Positions 33,936 through 47,100 of a DNA stretch of 64,000 nt are shown one piece after another. How positions within the stretch are numbered: position 1 is the stretch's first letter; each line of letters opens with the position of its first letter. This stretch comes from Paramacrobiotus metropolitanus (taxonomy: Eukaryota; Tardigrada; Eutardigrada; Parachela; Macrobiotidae). Made by a program: the position numbers and the translations under genes. The DNA is taken from positions 682,001 to 746,000 of the forward strand of contig NW_026570234.1 of the NCBI RefSeq assembly GCF_019649055.1, given 5' to 3'. The notes under the pieces were generated by a model that saw only the letters and a list, made by a program, of their open reading frames with translations, was not told where the DNA came from and did no database searches.

Positions 33936-35284
33936 TCACCGCCTCTTCTGAGGAGCATCAGGGGCTGCCGGAACTGGTGGCGCTTGCCTGTAGCCAACGT
34001 TCATACTGGGACCACGGAATCCGGCCATGATCTGTCTGGGATCTTCGACATGATCTCCACCAGCGTTCATATTGCGTCCATAAGCAGTGTTCCCGTATAC
34101 ATTCCCATCATTACCGTAGCCACCGTTAGTACCGTACCCGTTGTTGCCATAGCCGTTATTGTCTCCATAACCGTTATTGTCTCCATAATCATCTGGACGG
34201 CCAGCATCTTTTGGCATATTCGCCGAGTATAATTTGGACATAAAGGCTTGGGCTTTGTCAAAGCCACCAAGCAATCCCGATAATAAAAATAGATTTCCAT
34301 AGCCATAACCTTCAGGAAAATAATTTTATGAAAAGACTCCTGCGGTATACACGGTAAAAATAAATCGCACGTACGTTATGAAAGTTATGAAAAGCGAATT
34401 AAATGATGAATTGAAATCCTATCACAAATGTAAAATTAAGTACTTATGGTCGTAGTTCGTACTGTGCATGTAGAAAACAAAAATAATTTGGTTGTGTCGT
34501 TTGCTACGACATCTGTATATTAAAATTATGACCTTGCTCCTGCTGGTAGCCGATGGGTGTCGGTGGGTATATCAAATTAGGCATTGCGATGCTCCCACCG
34601 CCAACATAACCGCCTCCGATGCTTCCACCTCCTATTGACCCTCCGCCCATAGTGTAAGAATTGCCACCATTTTGTCCATAGTTTACCGATGCATCATTAT
34701 TCCCATAGGCACCGCCATTGTTATTGTACTGCGCTAATAGTCCCTCTTCAAAACAAAGATATGTTGGAGTCAACTGCTAACTGTAAAGCTTAGCTTAAAG
34801 TTGCAATATCTGGAAACAAATCGTTTTTGGCGTAGAAAAATAAGGAGATCCGTTTATATTACCGCAAACAGTTTTAGTGTCAGTGCCGGGCAAATTTATG
34901 TCACGCTAGTGCGCTCGCAAAAACCCCAGCAAATAAAAACAAGCATGGCTTAAACTTAATTAAATTTCTAATCGCGCTCCAGAACTGACATAAAAAATTT
35001 ACGTACTAGAATTACTAGTAATTTCTTCATAAATTGAATTAAGGTGCAAAACCTATGATCAGGTAAAGCAGAGTCACGATAAAAACGCAGAAAAATTAAA
35101 TCATGCAATTTCCGACAAGGTATGGTGGTACTTAAATAACATAAAAGTTTGTAGAAATTGTGGATAACCTTAAAAACGGCAAAATTTCATTGAAATGAAC
35201 AACAAAATTTATAATATTGTACATACCTGCGTTTAATAATGCAGCGACATATATTAAAAAGGTGTAAGATTTAAAGTAATCCAT
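33936..35284 (-). CDS. Secreted Gly/Asn/Tyr-rich repetitive protein
   Basis: Three exons in transcript order: 35284-35227, 34745-34533, 34309-33936 (214 aa). Exon 1 encodes a signal peptide (MDYFKSYTFLIYVAALLNA). Exon 2 holds an NNNGG/YGNN segment and a short array of GGGSI/GGGYV units. Exon 3 begins GYGYGNLFLLSGLLGGFDKA, then has DNNGYG/NNGYG repeats (roughly residues 123-155), and ends in a proline-rich basic tail (APPVPAAPDAPQKRR). All joins are phase 1; the exon-2 donor (GTCATA) is weak but gives a smooth Q-GYGYG join. If it is not used, the frame stops seven codons later (HNFNIQMS). Such proteins are typical of extracellular matrix, cuticle, silk or glue, and some glycine-rich proteins are antimicrobial. 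I do not recognise a family; the role is inference. Confidence 0.7.
34012..34200 (-). repeat. Coding repeat of NGYG units
   Basis: In the third exon of the glycine-rich gene, units of the form D-N-N-G-Y-G and N-N-G-Y-G repeat several times. DNA copies are near-identical (CCATAACCGTTATTGTCT occurs twice in tandem), which points to recent expansion. Confidence 0.7.
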
Positions 35285-38153
35285 GGTGGTACAACTCTCA
35301 CATTAGCGAAAATGTTAAACTGGCCGTGCACCAAAATTTTCGATGCAGACGTTTGGCCTTGCTGTTTAAGTTATTAAAAATTTTACAATTTTGTGATACC
35401 ACATACTTGTCTATGGTATGATATAGGGCGACACACGTCTCATGTAATTCGGCGTTCTTGGCCTGATTGTTTGTCCGTTCGCTTTGACTTCTACGCTACA
35501 ACGTAAGAAAAACTTAAAATTCGTCGTTTTCATATGCAGCATATTTTGCGTACGTATCAGTTGTAATGGTATTATGTCCCAGTACTCAGAATTATACAAA
35601 ACATACAGACCAGCGGTGCTAATTCGACCGTTTACTGCACAATAATTATGTGATTTAACCACCTTATCCTGTACATAAGTGTGTCAAGACATTCGCGCAA
35701 GTTACACAAGACTTCCGGGTTCGTTTGCGCCACAGAAGTTTATAAAATTTATGAAGTGGCGTATAACAGTATCACTTTGAAACGTGAGATTATTTGCCGT
35801 GGTCCCCGAACCAGTGTTCTACCTGTTAAACATGTAATCCTTAACACTGACTACTGATTCTGGAGGAGCCGAAGGCAGCTGGGATACTTCCTTCGCCGTG
35901 GATAATGTTGTAATAAGCCAAAATTATGGCGTATGCTCCGAGTACTGTGTCAATAAAATTATGTAGTGGTCACTGTTAGCAACTCGAAATTCAAGCTTGT
36001 TACCAGTATAGCAATGCCTACCGTAGCATCATTAGTTGAAAAGGTCACAGGTGTCGATTTCAATCAATACTTCATGATCAAACAGTTAGAGATTTTGTAT
36101 GATATAGAGATGTATGGAGATACTTCTCTCACTTGTTCTTGAGCCGGTTGATATCACTGCCTATGATTTCCCCACAAGCGTAAATGTGACAACCGCACAA
36201 GTTAGAAAACAAATTACAATACAACAACACTAAGCTGACTGTTACCTTTCCGTTATCAGCACACAAGCGAAGCTACAATTTTAATAAATAATAATTTTAT
36301 TCAACTACTAATTTAATTCAACTACTAATGCAGAAGTTTTAGAATTTCAGAACGACTCTTATTGTTAGTTCTTGTTATACAGTGCACCACGGGATTTGCA
36401 AATTAGCAAGCATCGAACGATCGAGCATCCTCCGGCTTCCAGTTCCCGTTTGTCGTGCCTTTCTAAGCAGCGGAAAGTTCTAAACCAAACTTGCATTACC
36501 ATGTTTATCAAATCCTTGAACTCTGGTCTCATGCAGGCGACAAAACAAGAACTGTTTTGGTTTTGTTTGACAACTTTGTGATAAATACTTTGAAATGAAC
36601 TCGATCCAAATGTTAGTTACGTTTATCTTCAGACACAAACAGGGCTGCTGGCCGTGTAAGCAACAGGTGAAACTACGTTAATACACGCCTGTGTGTGCCA
36701 GCGTATGTAATTCGCCTTTGCTACAGTTTTTTTACGATCTACTCGATTTTCCAAAGATTTGTGTTACAGAAAAAAAAAGATGAAAGTTTTCGACAGCTTA
36801 CTGTAATTAAAAATGTCGAAAGTATAATTATATTCAATTAGAAGGCTTGTACAAGTGTTGTATATTCGATCTAACCATAAGTTGCGGTGCCAGCTATAGC
36901 TAGGGTAGTAATTCCAGCGTTCTAAAATGTATATAGCGTCTTTATTTAGGAATGCTTATGTATATATTTGTGTCATTTATGTTGAAAGAGTTTTATAATA
37001 AATTTGAATTGCTACGGTTGTTGACTTGTTGTGCAACACGATACTTCTTATAAGTACCGTAAAATTTATTAATTTTCATAGTTCGGGTACTCCTAATATG
37101 ATATGCGAGCATGAAAGCCAATTCAGAATAAATCCAGTTACAATAATTATTATACTGTACATTCTCTGTCGTGCGCAGCCACATGATCTGTTATCAAATT
37201 GGGAGCGGTATATGCGAGCACAACATCCGGTGTTCTTCGGAAAATGCCTCGATATGCGTTGTGTAAAATTGTGAGAAACTGCAAAAGGCCAAAATGTTGT
37301 AATGTAATGAAGATACCTGTACAGTACTTGAGCGCGCAATTCTGCATTTACATGAGTAGGAATACCTTACTCGGTTACTTATCTTAATAATATAAACTGA
37401 TATAAAGTTCTAACAAGTAAAACACAAATGAGTCACAATGAGTTTATTAATGCTCTGTCCCCAAAATTAATTTTATTGTTCGGAAACAAGCCATTTCCCA
37501 AAGGAAGGGTGCGGTTATTCAGTCCGACAAATGGGAACTTGTAGAATGAAACTAAGGCGGCAATAGCGGGCGGTATCGGCTGTCTGTGTGAACAGCTACG
37601 TACTCGTTCATTCATTCATTCGAATTTATTCGCCTCATTCATCCTCTGGCCTGGTAGCGCACCATAGAGCGACGTATGTACAGTAGTATGGAATTTGACG
37701 AAGATGACAACCAGACAACGGACCTGCTTCGTTAGATTTATTTGGGAATATTCAACAAACACAATATACTGTAATCCATTTCTTCACGTTTATTAATTAT
37801 TGTTATTGTTTATTATATTTGTGGTCATAAACACCGTTTTCATTCTGTGTCCACCCATTTGGAAATTATCTGACCTTGAGTATCATTTAATATCTCTAGG
37901 AATCTCGCATCGTTCTCATTTTGCAGTCACATGCGACATGGGTTCTGAACTGTCTGCTTATTCGATCAGTGTGTTGCTTGTGCTTCAACGGATTGCTTGT
38001 CGTAAGCGAAGATCGTCCTTGGTCTTGGTGAATGGATGCGTAATTTATTAATTATTGGTAAATCTTATGGAATACGACCTGTATCGACTCGGATTGGTCT
38101 TATCGAAATCAGTCTCGTCAATGGGAAGAAAGTGAAAATCTGGAAAAGCAAGA
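35285..38153. other. Head-to-head spacer before MRTF, no firm gene
   Basis: 2.9 kb between two divergently read genes. Short ORFs (for example 35662-35411 minus, 36372-36581 plus, 37339-37076 minus) have no supporting motif. A 14-bp direct repeat (ATTCAACTACTAAT) occurs at 36299-36312 and 36316-36329, and an ATTC simple repeat near 37609-37623. The stretch likely holds both promoters and MRTF 5' UTR sequence. Confidence 0.5.
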
Positions 38154-41100
38154 ATGGACGAAGAGATGCCATCGGCTTCATCGTCATCGGATTGTTCTCA
38201 TTTTCCTGGTGATTTGCACATGGACGATGGCACGGCAACACTGGAGCAGTGTGATGCAGGACCAAGTGATCAGAGTAGTCCGCGAGAGCCACAGGGTTCT
38301 CCACAGGCGTCCGTCGATGAGAGTTCACTACAGAAGCAGCGCGACAAAAACAAAATGTGTAGGATTCGCTTGCAACAATTTTCCCATAATTTTTCGCTGT
38401 ATATAGGCCTAATTGGCACTTGTTTCTGGTTGCAGCTTTGAAGGTGAAACTCATGCTCCGACGGCCCGTTAATCAGCTTGTTGACCAAGGAATCATGCCA
38501 CGTAAGTGCTTTTTTCATACAGCGAGTCATCAGTAGCGTGGTTGGTGCTGGCTGCCTTGGTTGCATTTAGCAAATATTGCCTTTACATCCAGCTGTGCTT
38601 TTTACGCTGGAAATTATTAAGCGTTCTTTGACTCAAAATGATGGAGGCTGCCAAAAAGATACTAATTGCCGGGGCTTGTGCTGTACTGGTGAAACGGAAG
38701 ATCCTTTTCCGACAAAATCTTTTACATGTTTTTATCTGAGAAATTTCGTCATAAATCAACAGAGATGCTGTCAAAGCCTGACTGGCTCTAGTTGTAAATG
38801 TCCATCTTATCATCGTTAAATACAGTTTGCAAACTGAAAGTTTTGTAAATTTGATTATGTAAATAGTTTTTACAGATTTCTTGTAATGTATGAACAGTGC
38901 CGATTGTTAGTTAGTGCATTTTATTTGTCGTGTTTCTCTTTCTTTTTATGTGTTGACTATTTAATAGTATTTTTTGGTATTCAGTACGCTCTGTGAGTTA
39001 TGGCACTGGATGTGTTACAGGCAGCATAATTTCCTAAAATAAAACGTTTGGATGACCGGAGTCAACTGAACTGTTTAACTGACGTTGGACCGTGCCTAGG
39101 CATTGGTAGTGACTCGTTTAAATAGTAATTAAACTTTATACCTGTAAGTTAAAGAACAGTATCGATTTTTTCCTTATGTTGCCGAAGTAGGTCAAAATGG
39201 TACTTAACAGATTGATTGGCGCATCAGTAGTAGCTGGAAAAATACATACGAAGGAGGAGCATTTTGCATCTTATCTGATTATTGTTTGTTAAAACTTTCA
39301 TAACTACGAAATTCTATGATTATAAAATAATGGAATTATTATCTCTCACTTTTTCGCGTACGTTCTGCGTTGAGCTGTTTTAGAGCTTTCTGTGGTGAAT
39401 GGTTCTTTCACTCCCGTAAAATCATGCCTCCCTGCTTCCTGCGCTAAAAAATTGCTTCGGAAAAAAAATGTTCGGTGAAATAGTCTACGAAGTGATTCCG
39501 CTTCGTTTGGCACACGCGCTCGGTGATGCCAGCTAGCCAGCTCAACCTAGCTGCTTTGGTTTCTTAAAATATCCTCCACAGATGATCGAGTTGTTGTCAT
39601 TTTTGAGTGCTTTGGGCCAGTGTTGTTTTCAATCAGTCTCTTGAGGGTTTTTGAATGGAACCATGGGATAGTTTTCATTTTCTGATTTTGTGAGATATTT
39701 TGTACATTTTTTGTTTGATCGGTTAATCGTGGGACTTAATTTACATAATTGATAAAACAGAGCAGAGTTTTCTAAAATTACTTTGTATTGGGATTATAAT
39801 ATTATCTGAAATTGTGATTTGTAGAGACGTTACATGCTTCATATTACCCCAACTGCTTTTAATGCCTGTAATATTTATATAAGATGTAAATTCACAATTC
39901 ATCCATTGTATGTACACCAGTAATTACTAATTAGCTGTTCCATACAGCAACAACAGTGACGAAACTTCTAAAACCCTAACGATTTATTTCTTTAGAATTC
40001 CTTTATATTTGCAGTTTGGCTGATATATGGGAAGACCAGGGAGTGTATACTTGTATTCGATTGTCAGTATGCTTTTTCTGAATTTTTGTCCTCATGTGTT
40101 TTGATATTCGGCTTTGCAGATGATTGTCTTCATATTCCGCACTGATCGTGCTTTATTGTTAGAAGTACAGCTTGAAAAGTTATCACGGCAAAACGCACAT
40201 TTGGGTAGTCATAATACACTGGTGCTTAAGTAATACTGCTTCAGCGGAAATTTCACTTGCAATATTTTATGTCGTGGGTGTTGTAAATTATAATTACGCC
40301 TTTCCAGTTGTGGCAAAAATCGGTTTAGTTACAACCGAGGCTGGTACGTAGCAGAAATTTGATTTTCTTTAGCGCCCATTTTGCCGAAACCGGAGCAGGC
40401 ATAAATCACTTCCGCCTGAACAGTTCAGGCGGCAACAAGAGCGGCTTACGTTGTGTGCTGGTTACTAGCGTGCCAGTGTTCTGAGCCGGGAAGCCCTTTT
40501 CAAAAGAATATGTTATTGAGATCGTTATGAAGCATGTCTGTTTTGAATTGAATATATCAGCAGCGAACTTGGCGGCAAAAGTGTCAAGCGCTATAGTATC
40601 GAGCATAGCATGAGCCATCAAGTAATTTCTTAAGCGCAAATTATTAAGTATGCCGATTTAGAATGTCACACATACACTGAGGACAACAAAAGCGTATTTA
40701 TGAAGCAATTAGTAATCAGTATGGTGTCTGTTCATTTCGCTTGTGGTCGCTTCGAGCGTATGTTGTTGATTTATAAGAGAGATCGGTCATACCGACTCAG
40801 ATAGAAAACCTGTCGTGAAAAATGTCTGTTTCATTGGAAGATCTTTGAAACCGAACGAAACGATGAAAGTGAATGTGTTTCAGCAAATTTATGCGCATAC
40901 CCGACACGGGTAGTACAGTACTAGTACTTATTTTCAAGCTATGGAGCTATTAATAAGAGTACTATTAAACTTACCAGGTGTCACTGATCAGCGGAGACCG
41001 TCGTTTCGGCATAACAGTATCCTACTAGTTCGATCTTTAAATTACTACCAATTTCGATATGAAAATAATTGTGCATTTGATTCACAGTTTTGTGACGGCC

Positions 41101-44100
41101 ATTATTTTAATCGATTTGCCATGTGTCGAAAAATGATCTTTAACTCACCATCAGCTTAACAGTTACCCAGGTCTTTTCTCGAATAATTGAAACAGTTGTG
41201 CTTGGCTGAAGTTTGGCCGTTTTTTAAATATAACGCCGTTTGCAATGTTTCCAGTTGGTAATATTAACTGTACATTTGGGTGCTGATACACTGTTAGACG
41301 AAATCGTCGATCATATATTTTGAGAGGTCTTACATCGCGGTTGAAATCTCTGCATCGGAAGTTGCAAAAAACCTGTTCCAGTATTATATGCAGGGTCTTC
41401 AGTTGGAGTGCGTGCTTTCAGTGGAGCTTTTAGACATCGTGGTTGTGAAAGTTAAACTGTCTGATCATTTTCATACTGACTACTTCGCCCGAATAACTGC
41501 TGATTAATGATCATATTTCAGTTGGTGCTTTCTGTCATCTAACAGAGGACACCATTTCGTTAGATGTGAAATAATGCGTTTTTTGTACATTTTAATTATG
41601 TGATGTAGAGTACCGGCTAACATTATACGATGTTATTATTATTATTGTTGGATGTATTTATTGGGAATACTGTTATCTTATGCAAGAATTGGGGTATTTA
41701 TTCTGTGTACTTCCGATGTTTCCTACCGATGCTTGTGTATCTCATTGTGCAGGTAATAAACTTTTATTTTATATTTTTTTTAGTGATGCAGCAACAGTGG
41801 GGGACCCAAAATGAGTATTGAATACTAATAGTGAGACCTATTACACTAGTCATTACAACTCATACTTCTTCCACAAGAAAAACAAAGAAATGAGTAGCGT
41901 ACTTATTTATAAAATCAAAACAGTATTTTGGTACATATTTTGGGTTTTCTTGCGTCATGAGAAGGTTAGTCATTTTTGCATGCCTTGGAAAAAGTGTGAC
42001 GCTGTATTATGTTGATCCGCTACGAATACGAAACCGAGCACACAAGGCCCGCCTCTACCATAAGCGAGCCGTATGTTTTGAATTCGCGACACTGAATGAA
42101 CGTTTTTGCAGCTTCCAAAACATGAAATGCTCACTTTGCTTTTTGGGATTTGCATGAGCTATGCTGAATAGTCCTGTTATGCGTATAGTGCAGCATCTGA
42201 ATGATTGCGCTACCTGTAGATCGAACTGGATTGTGGAGTGTTATTATGTCGTTACTAGCAGAGCCTTTGTTGCCATCTGTCAGCGGATCTTACGGTGTGT
42301 TTTTAGAATTTAAGAGACTGTTTCGGTATACGTGTACAGTATTAAAATGATAAATAGTTAGCAGAAGTGAAAGATGGGGTAACTTTGAGCTGTGGAAAAC
42401 TCGATTTTCAGTAAAAGCGTTACATTTGTACGTATTTTTATGCTGATATCGGGAAAAGTACAGTAATTATTATGATTTACCCTTAAACTTCCCTTTGTGG
42501 TACGTGTCCTTTTGATCCCCAGAATATGTTTTCAGACCTGTTACGGCATTTAGTTCATAATGGTCGTTAAATGACCAATTTGTTTTCGCTTTTTTTCCGC
42601 ATTGAAATACAGTTATTTTTTGTGAGTCATATAGTAATGATAGAGGACACCGGTTGTTAGTCGTTCTCTATTAATGACAGGTTTAAACGGCCAGCGACAG
42701 TTAGCACGTACGCATGATAATTGATTACAAGATTATGCGCAAAAGAATCATTTAGTAAGTCGTGAAGTGTGCGTAAGCGTATTCTCAGTATTCTGGCCAA
42801 AGCGTTTTGACTTGTGATATAATTTCTCAGGTTATGTGGTATGACATGGTTAGTTTCTGGTCCATGGCAAGAAAAGAGTTTGGCCACGCAATTGTGGGAG
42901 GATTTGTTAATTGGTGGAAATCTATATGACGATTGGCAAAAATGTTGTATTTATTTTTACAGCACCAAAAACGCCATCGGCATTTTTCGAGCAACGACGA
43001 CACCTGGAACGCGCTAGGGTATGTGTTACTGTTGTTTTGCAGTTGTCTATGGATTCTCACGCAGCTATTGATAGCTTTTTATACTGCATTGTGTGGTTGG
43101 ACACTTGGACATATATTAATGATTTTGTGTGTATTTCTTTGACAGACTGGTGATATCTTGAAGACAAAAATTCAGCGACGCCCCGATCGCGAAGCGCTAG
43201 TACAGCAGCACATTCTTGAAGGTACTCTCTCTCGTTGTGGAGCGTGAAGAAATTTACGTCTGTTCGATGTACTTTATAACACAAGAGAAATATATATAAA
43301 CCATGATCAAAAGGATGAGACCGGCGAAATTCGTCTATGTGTATATACACACGGTGTCTGGGGCCTGTTTTTTCTCTCTATTTCGTAACCACTTGGTGCA
43401 ACGTGCTGTTGGGGCTTACAACGAACTTTGAGAAAAATATATATGTATAACGTTAGGATTCTGTAATGTGTCTCGGTTATGTTCTAGATACGAGAATAGC
43501 CCCATCACTTCATGATCGTCAAAGAAAGCTGAAGAGAGCCAAGTTGGCGGATTACCTAAACGACAAGATAGCTCACCGACCTGGTCCGCTCGAGCTGGTA
43601 CAAGAGAACATTCTCAGGCTATCCAGCAATGATAGCGAAACCGCTACGAATCCCGTCATTGGTATGTACGTGTGTAGCCATTCATTTTCTTGGTTATGTA
43701 AGAAAAATGAAGAATATTCTACGGAAAGATTGACGGCATTTGCACCCGTAATAGAAGAGCAAATGCGCTGTTTTTCCCATGGTGCCAATTGATGAGAAAA
43801 TCATTAGAGATTTTTTGGAATGGTTCAGGATATTTTTCCCATTACGGCGTTAGTAACACGAAGAAGCAACTGTTGCATCTCCGTTTCAGTCGCACTCTTA
43901 AGAGTATTGACTTGGACTTCGTGGTAGTGAAGTTTGAAAACGAGCCAGTGTTGATTTTTTAATCAAGCGTGTACGGTGGAATCCTGTTTTCTGTTGGCTG
44001 ACTCTGATTTTAAACTGTGTAGTTTTTGCTGATTATTTGGTTATGTAACCATGCATGTACACGTTAAAGGATACCCAGATTGTGCTTAGAGACTTTTTTA

Positions 44101-47100
44101 AGTGCTGAGATCGGATAAAAATAGTTTTATCAAGGATTATCCGATGTGTGTGTATATAATGGCGCGTGCTTATTTCGTTACAGACGGGAGTATTAGTTTC
44201 CGAAAGACCTGCGAAGGGGAAACTGGTCGACCAACTGGCCCCAATCGTGATCTGGATGAGGAGGACGGCAGTAGTTCGGCCAGCAGTCCGACCAGCACAC
44301 TCGCTAACCTGAAAGGCACGTAATAATGGCCGACAGTATCACGTAATGGATAATTTTTAAACTGGTGCACCTAATCGGTCATAGTTGAGTTATTTTACGA
44401 TTTTTTCAATAACGACATCATAAATGTAAAAAACGGTATTTGGTGTGAGTTCTGACATTCCTGAGTCAATGCAGAGTATATTACAGCGAACTGAATCAGC
44501 TTCACTCAGCTAGGAACAGCTGCGCCAGAATTCGAAAAGAATTATTTGGGCCTTTAGGGTTATAATGCGTTCAAGTTTGCCCAACACTTTTTTAATTGGT
44601 GCTAAGGTAAATAAAAAATATTTATAAGAAAAGTTATTTGGTATGTTCGTCCGTGGGAGCGAACATAATGCTGCTGGTTCCCGATCACAACAAGAGAGTT
44701 AATTTACTGTGCCAGTTTTCACTGCAAAGCTGTCCTGATTCCATATAGGAAAGCGTCGCTTAGATAGGCTGCAGCCTAGGTTACATATTGAAATGGGAAA
44801 CTATAATCTGCACACAAGCCTCTTCCAGGAGCGAAGTTTAAAGAATGCAGCCATTCACAGGTGACGACCGTTGCCTGTTTTTGAGTGTTCATAACTGCCG
44901 AAGGTATGCGAAGAATTTTCTCCGATTTTTGGGCAGGATATCTTGAGGGTCTTCGGAATAGCCCACGTGAGCGCTCCTGGCGTTCTCGACAGCGGGGTAT
45001 AATCGCATTACACTTCAGGCGATGACCGGGCAATACTGACAGATTGTAATTATGTAAAAATAATTTTATACAAAATTCTGGGGCAGAATTTAAAAACCAC
45101 GCTTATGCGCTTATGCACTGTGCACCATTCGATTTCTTTAGAGAGACATGCCAAGACGCATTGCAACTACCAATAAAAGTTTAAATTTCAAGGTTTAGGT
45201 TTTTGTTTTGAATGACCAAAAGTTTACTGCTGAGTTATTGCTATTCTGCTTATTTTACGCTTTTTTCATTTGTCCCATTTTAAGGGTTTAAACCAAAACT
45301 GCCGGTTAACTTAACTTAAATGGAAAGTGGATTTTGCCCTAGTGTTACCATGTTTGTCAGATTTCTGGTTACCGGAAACACGCTGATCAACTAGGAAACA
45401 AGCTTTTCTTGAAATGTGCTTTTATTAATTTGACCTTACAAAACGATGATTGTCTGCTGTAATCATCTGGCTCGCATATTTTTATTAATGAATATGCCTT
45501 TGATATGCCCTCTAGACTCGATGTGAAATGTTGTTAAGTTAGACTGATGTATTTACAGATCTACAAGTGACATCGCCCACGTCTGTCAATGGCATCCCAT
45601 CGACACCAGGCTCCCTTGAATCGCTGTCCAAAGCGCCATCGCCCGCTAGCGTCGTGGTGCCGTCTTCCTCCTGTCCATCGCCTCAGCAGTCATTTGTTGC
45701 CGCCAGTAATCTCATACAACAACCCACCTCATCGTCGCTGTTAGCGCAGCGTAGACGCTCCAGCGCCGAGGGTGATACATCCGCTGCTGCGCTCGTGTGT
45801 AGTCAAGGTCATCCAGGGACCAATGTTGCGTCGTCTCCTGGAATTGCTTCCGTTGCCTCGTTACCTACTGCCACAAACAGCAGTCAGCAGCGCCGGAACA
45901 GCAGTAAGAAATGCCGAGCTAAACCGCCAGTACCGCAAAAGACCAGAACGATTAAATTCCACGAATACAAAGGCCCGCCAGTGCAGAATAAGAATACATC
46001 AAAACCAGCTGTTGCCGATGAATCAGCCAAAGCAAATACTTCCGCGACGGAGAGCGAAACAGCCTATCGTCTGCTATTAAAACAACAACAGCTGTTTTTG
46101 CAGTGGGAACTGGAGGCACAGCAAAAACGGGGCACTGTGGATCATAAAGAAGCGGTGGTCACAAATAATAACAGCGTATCTCAAGTGTTGACCACTCAAC
46201 CGCAACAACAAGCGATTAAAATTGAAAATGAGCCGCAACCGGTGATGCACCATGCTATTCTCCGTAATGTGGAAACCAGTCGGCCTAGTCAGGCGCAACA
46301 TGTGACGGTTGCGTTCCCAATACAGAATCCCATCCCGGTGCCGCCTCCGTCCAGTAACTTAGTTATTCGAACCGTTACGCCGAATCCCGACATTCTACAA
46401 CCACCGACTCCGGCACCCTCTCTGGAGGAAGTGAAACCTGAAAAATCAGTGGAAGAAAAGCCGAAGAAACCATTTAAACTCGATGATCTGAAAGTGAGCG
46501 ATCTGAAAGCAGAGCTGAAGAAGCGCAGTCTTCCGGTGTCTGGTGCTAAACCGCAACTGCTCGAGAGATTAAAAAATTACCTGAACGCTAATCCGGATGA
46601 TCAGATTAACGGCAATCTGACGCCGCCGAACAGTAATGCCGAGTCACCACCGGAAATTAAGACGGAGGAGCCAACGGAGAGGACGGTGACGGAAGCATCC
46701 GCAACGAAACCTTTTGAACTCCCGTCCTTGACATCCTTGCGACCGGGTCAACAAGTCTCTTTCCTCCAACTCGATCCCGTTCAGCAGCAGCAGGCCACCG
46801 CAATCGCCTTGCAAACCTTGGCGCTGCAGCTTCCCAATGGTGTGCTGAAGCCGACCACCGTGTCGGCGCCACTAGTCCCGCAAATTCAGAATCTCCAGAT
46901 CAGTGCGATTCCGTCGACTGTTCCGATGGATGTGGACCAACCTATGCCCGTTCCACAGCAGGCCCGCGCGCAGCCTACCGTCCTCAATACTTTGCCGACC
47001 ATCTTTTTGGCCACGTCGCAGCCGACCCACAGTAGTCAGATGTCGGGATTGACGTTTCAGTCGACACCGCTACAAGTCCAGCAAAATGCCATGCCTTACA

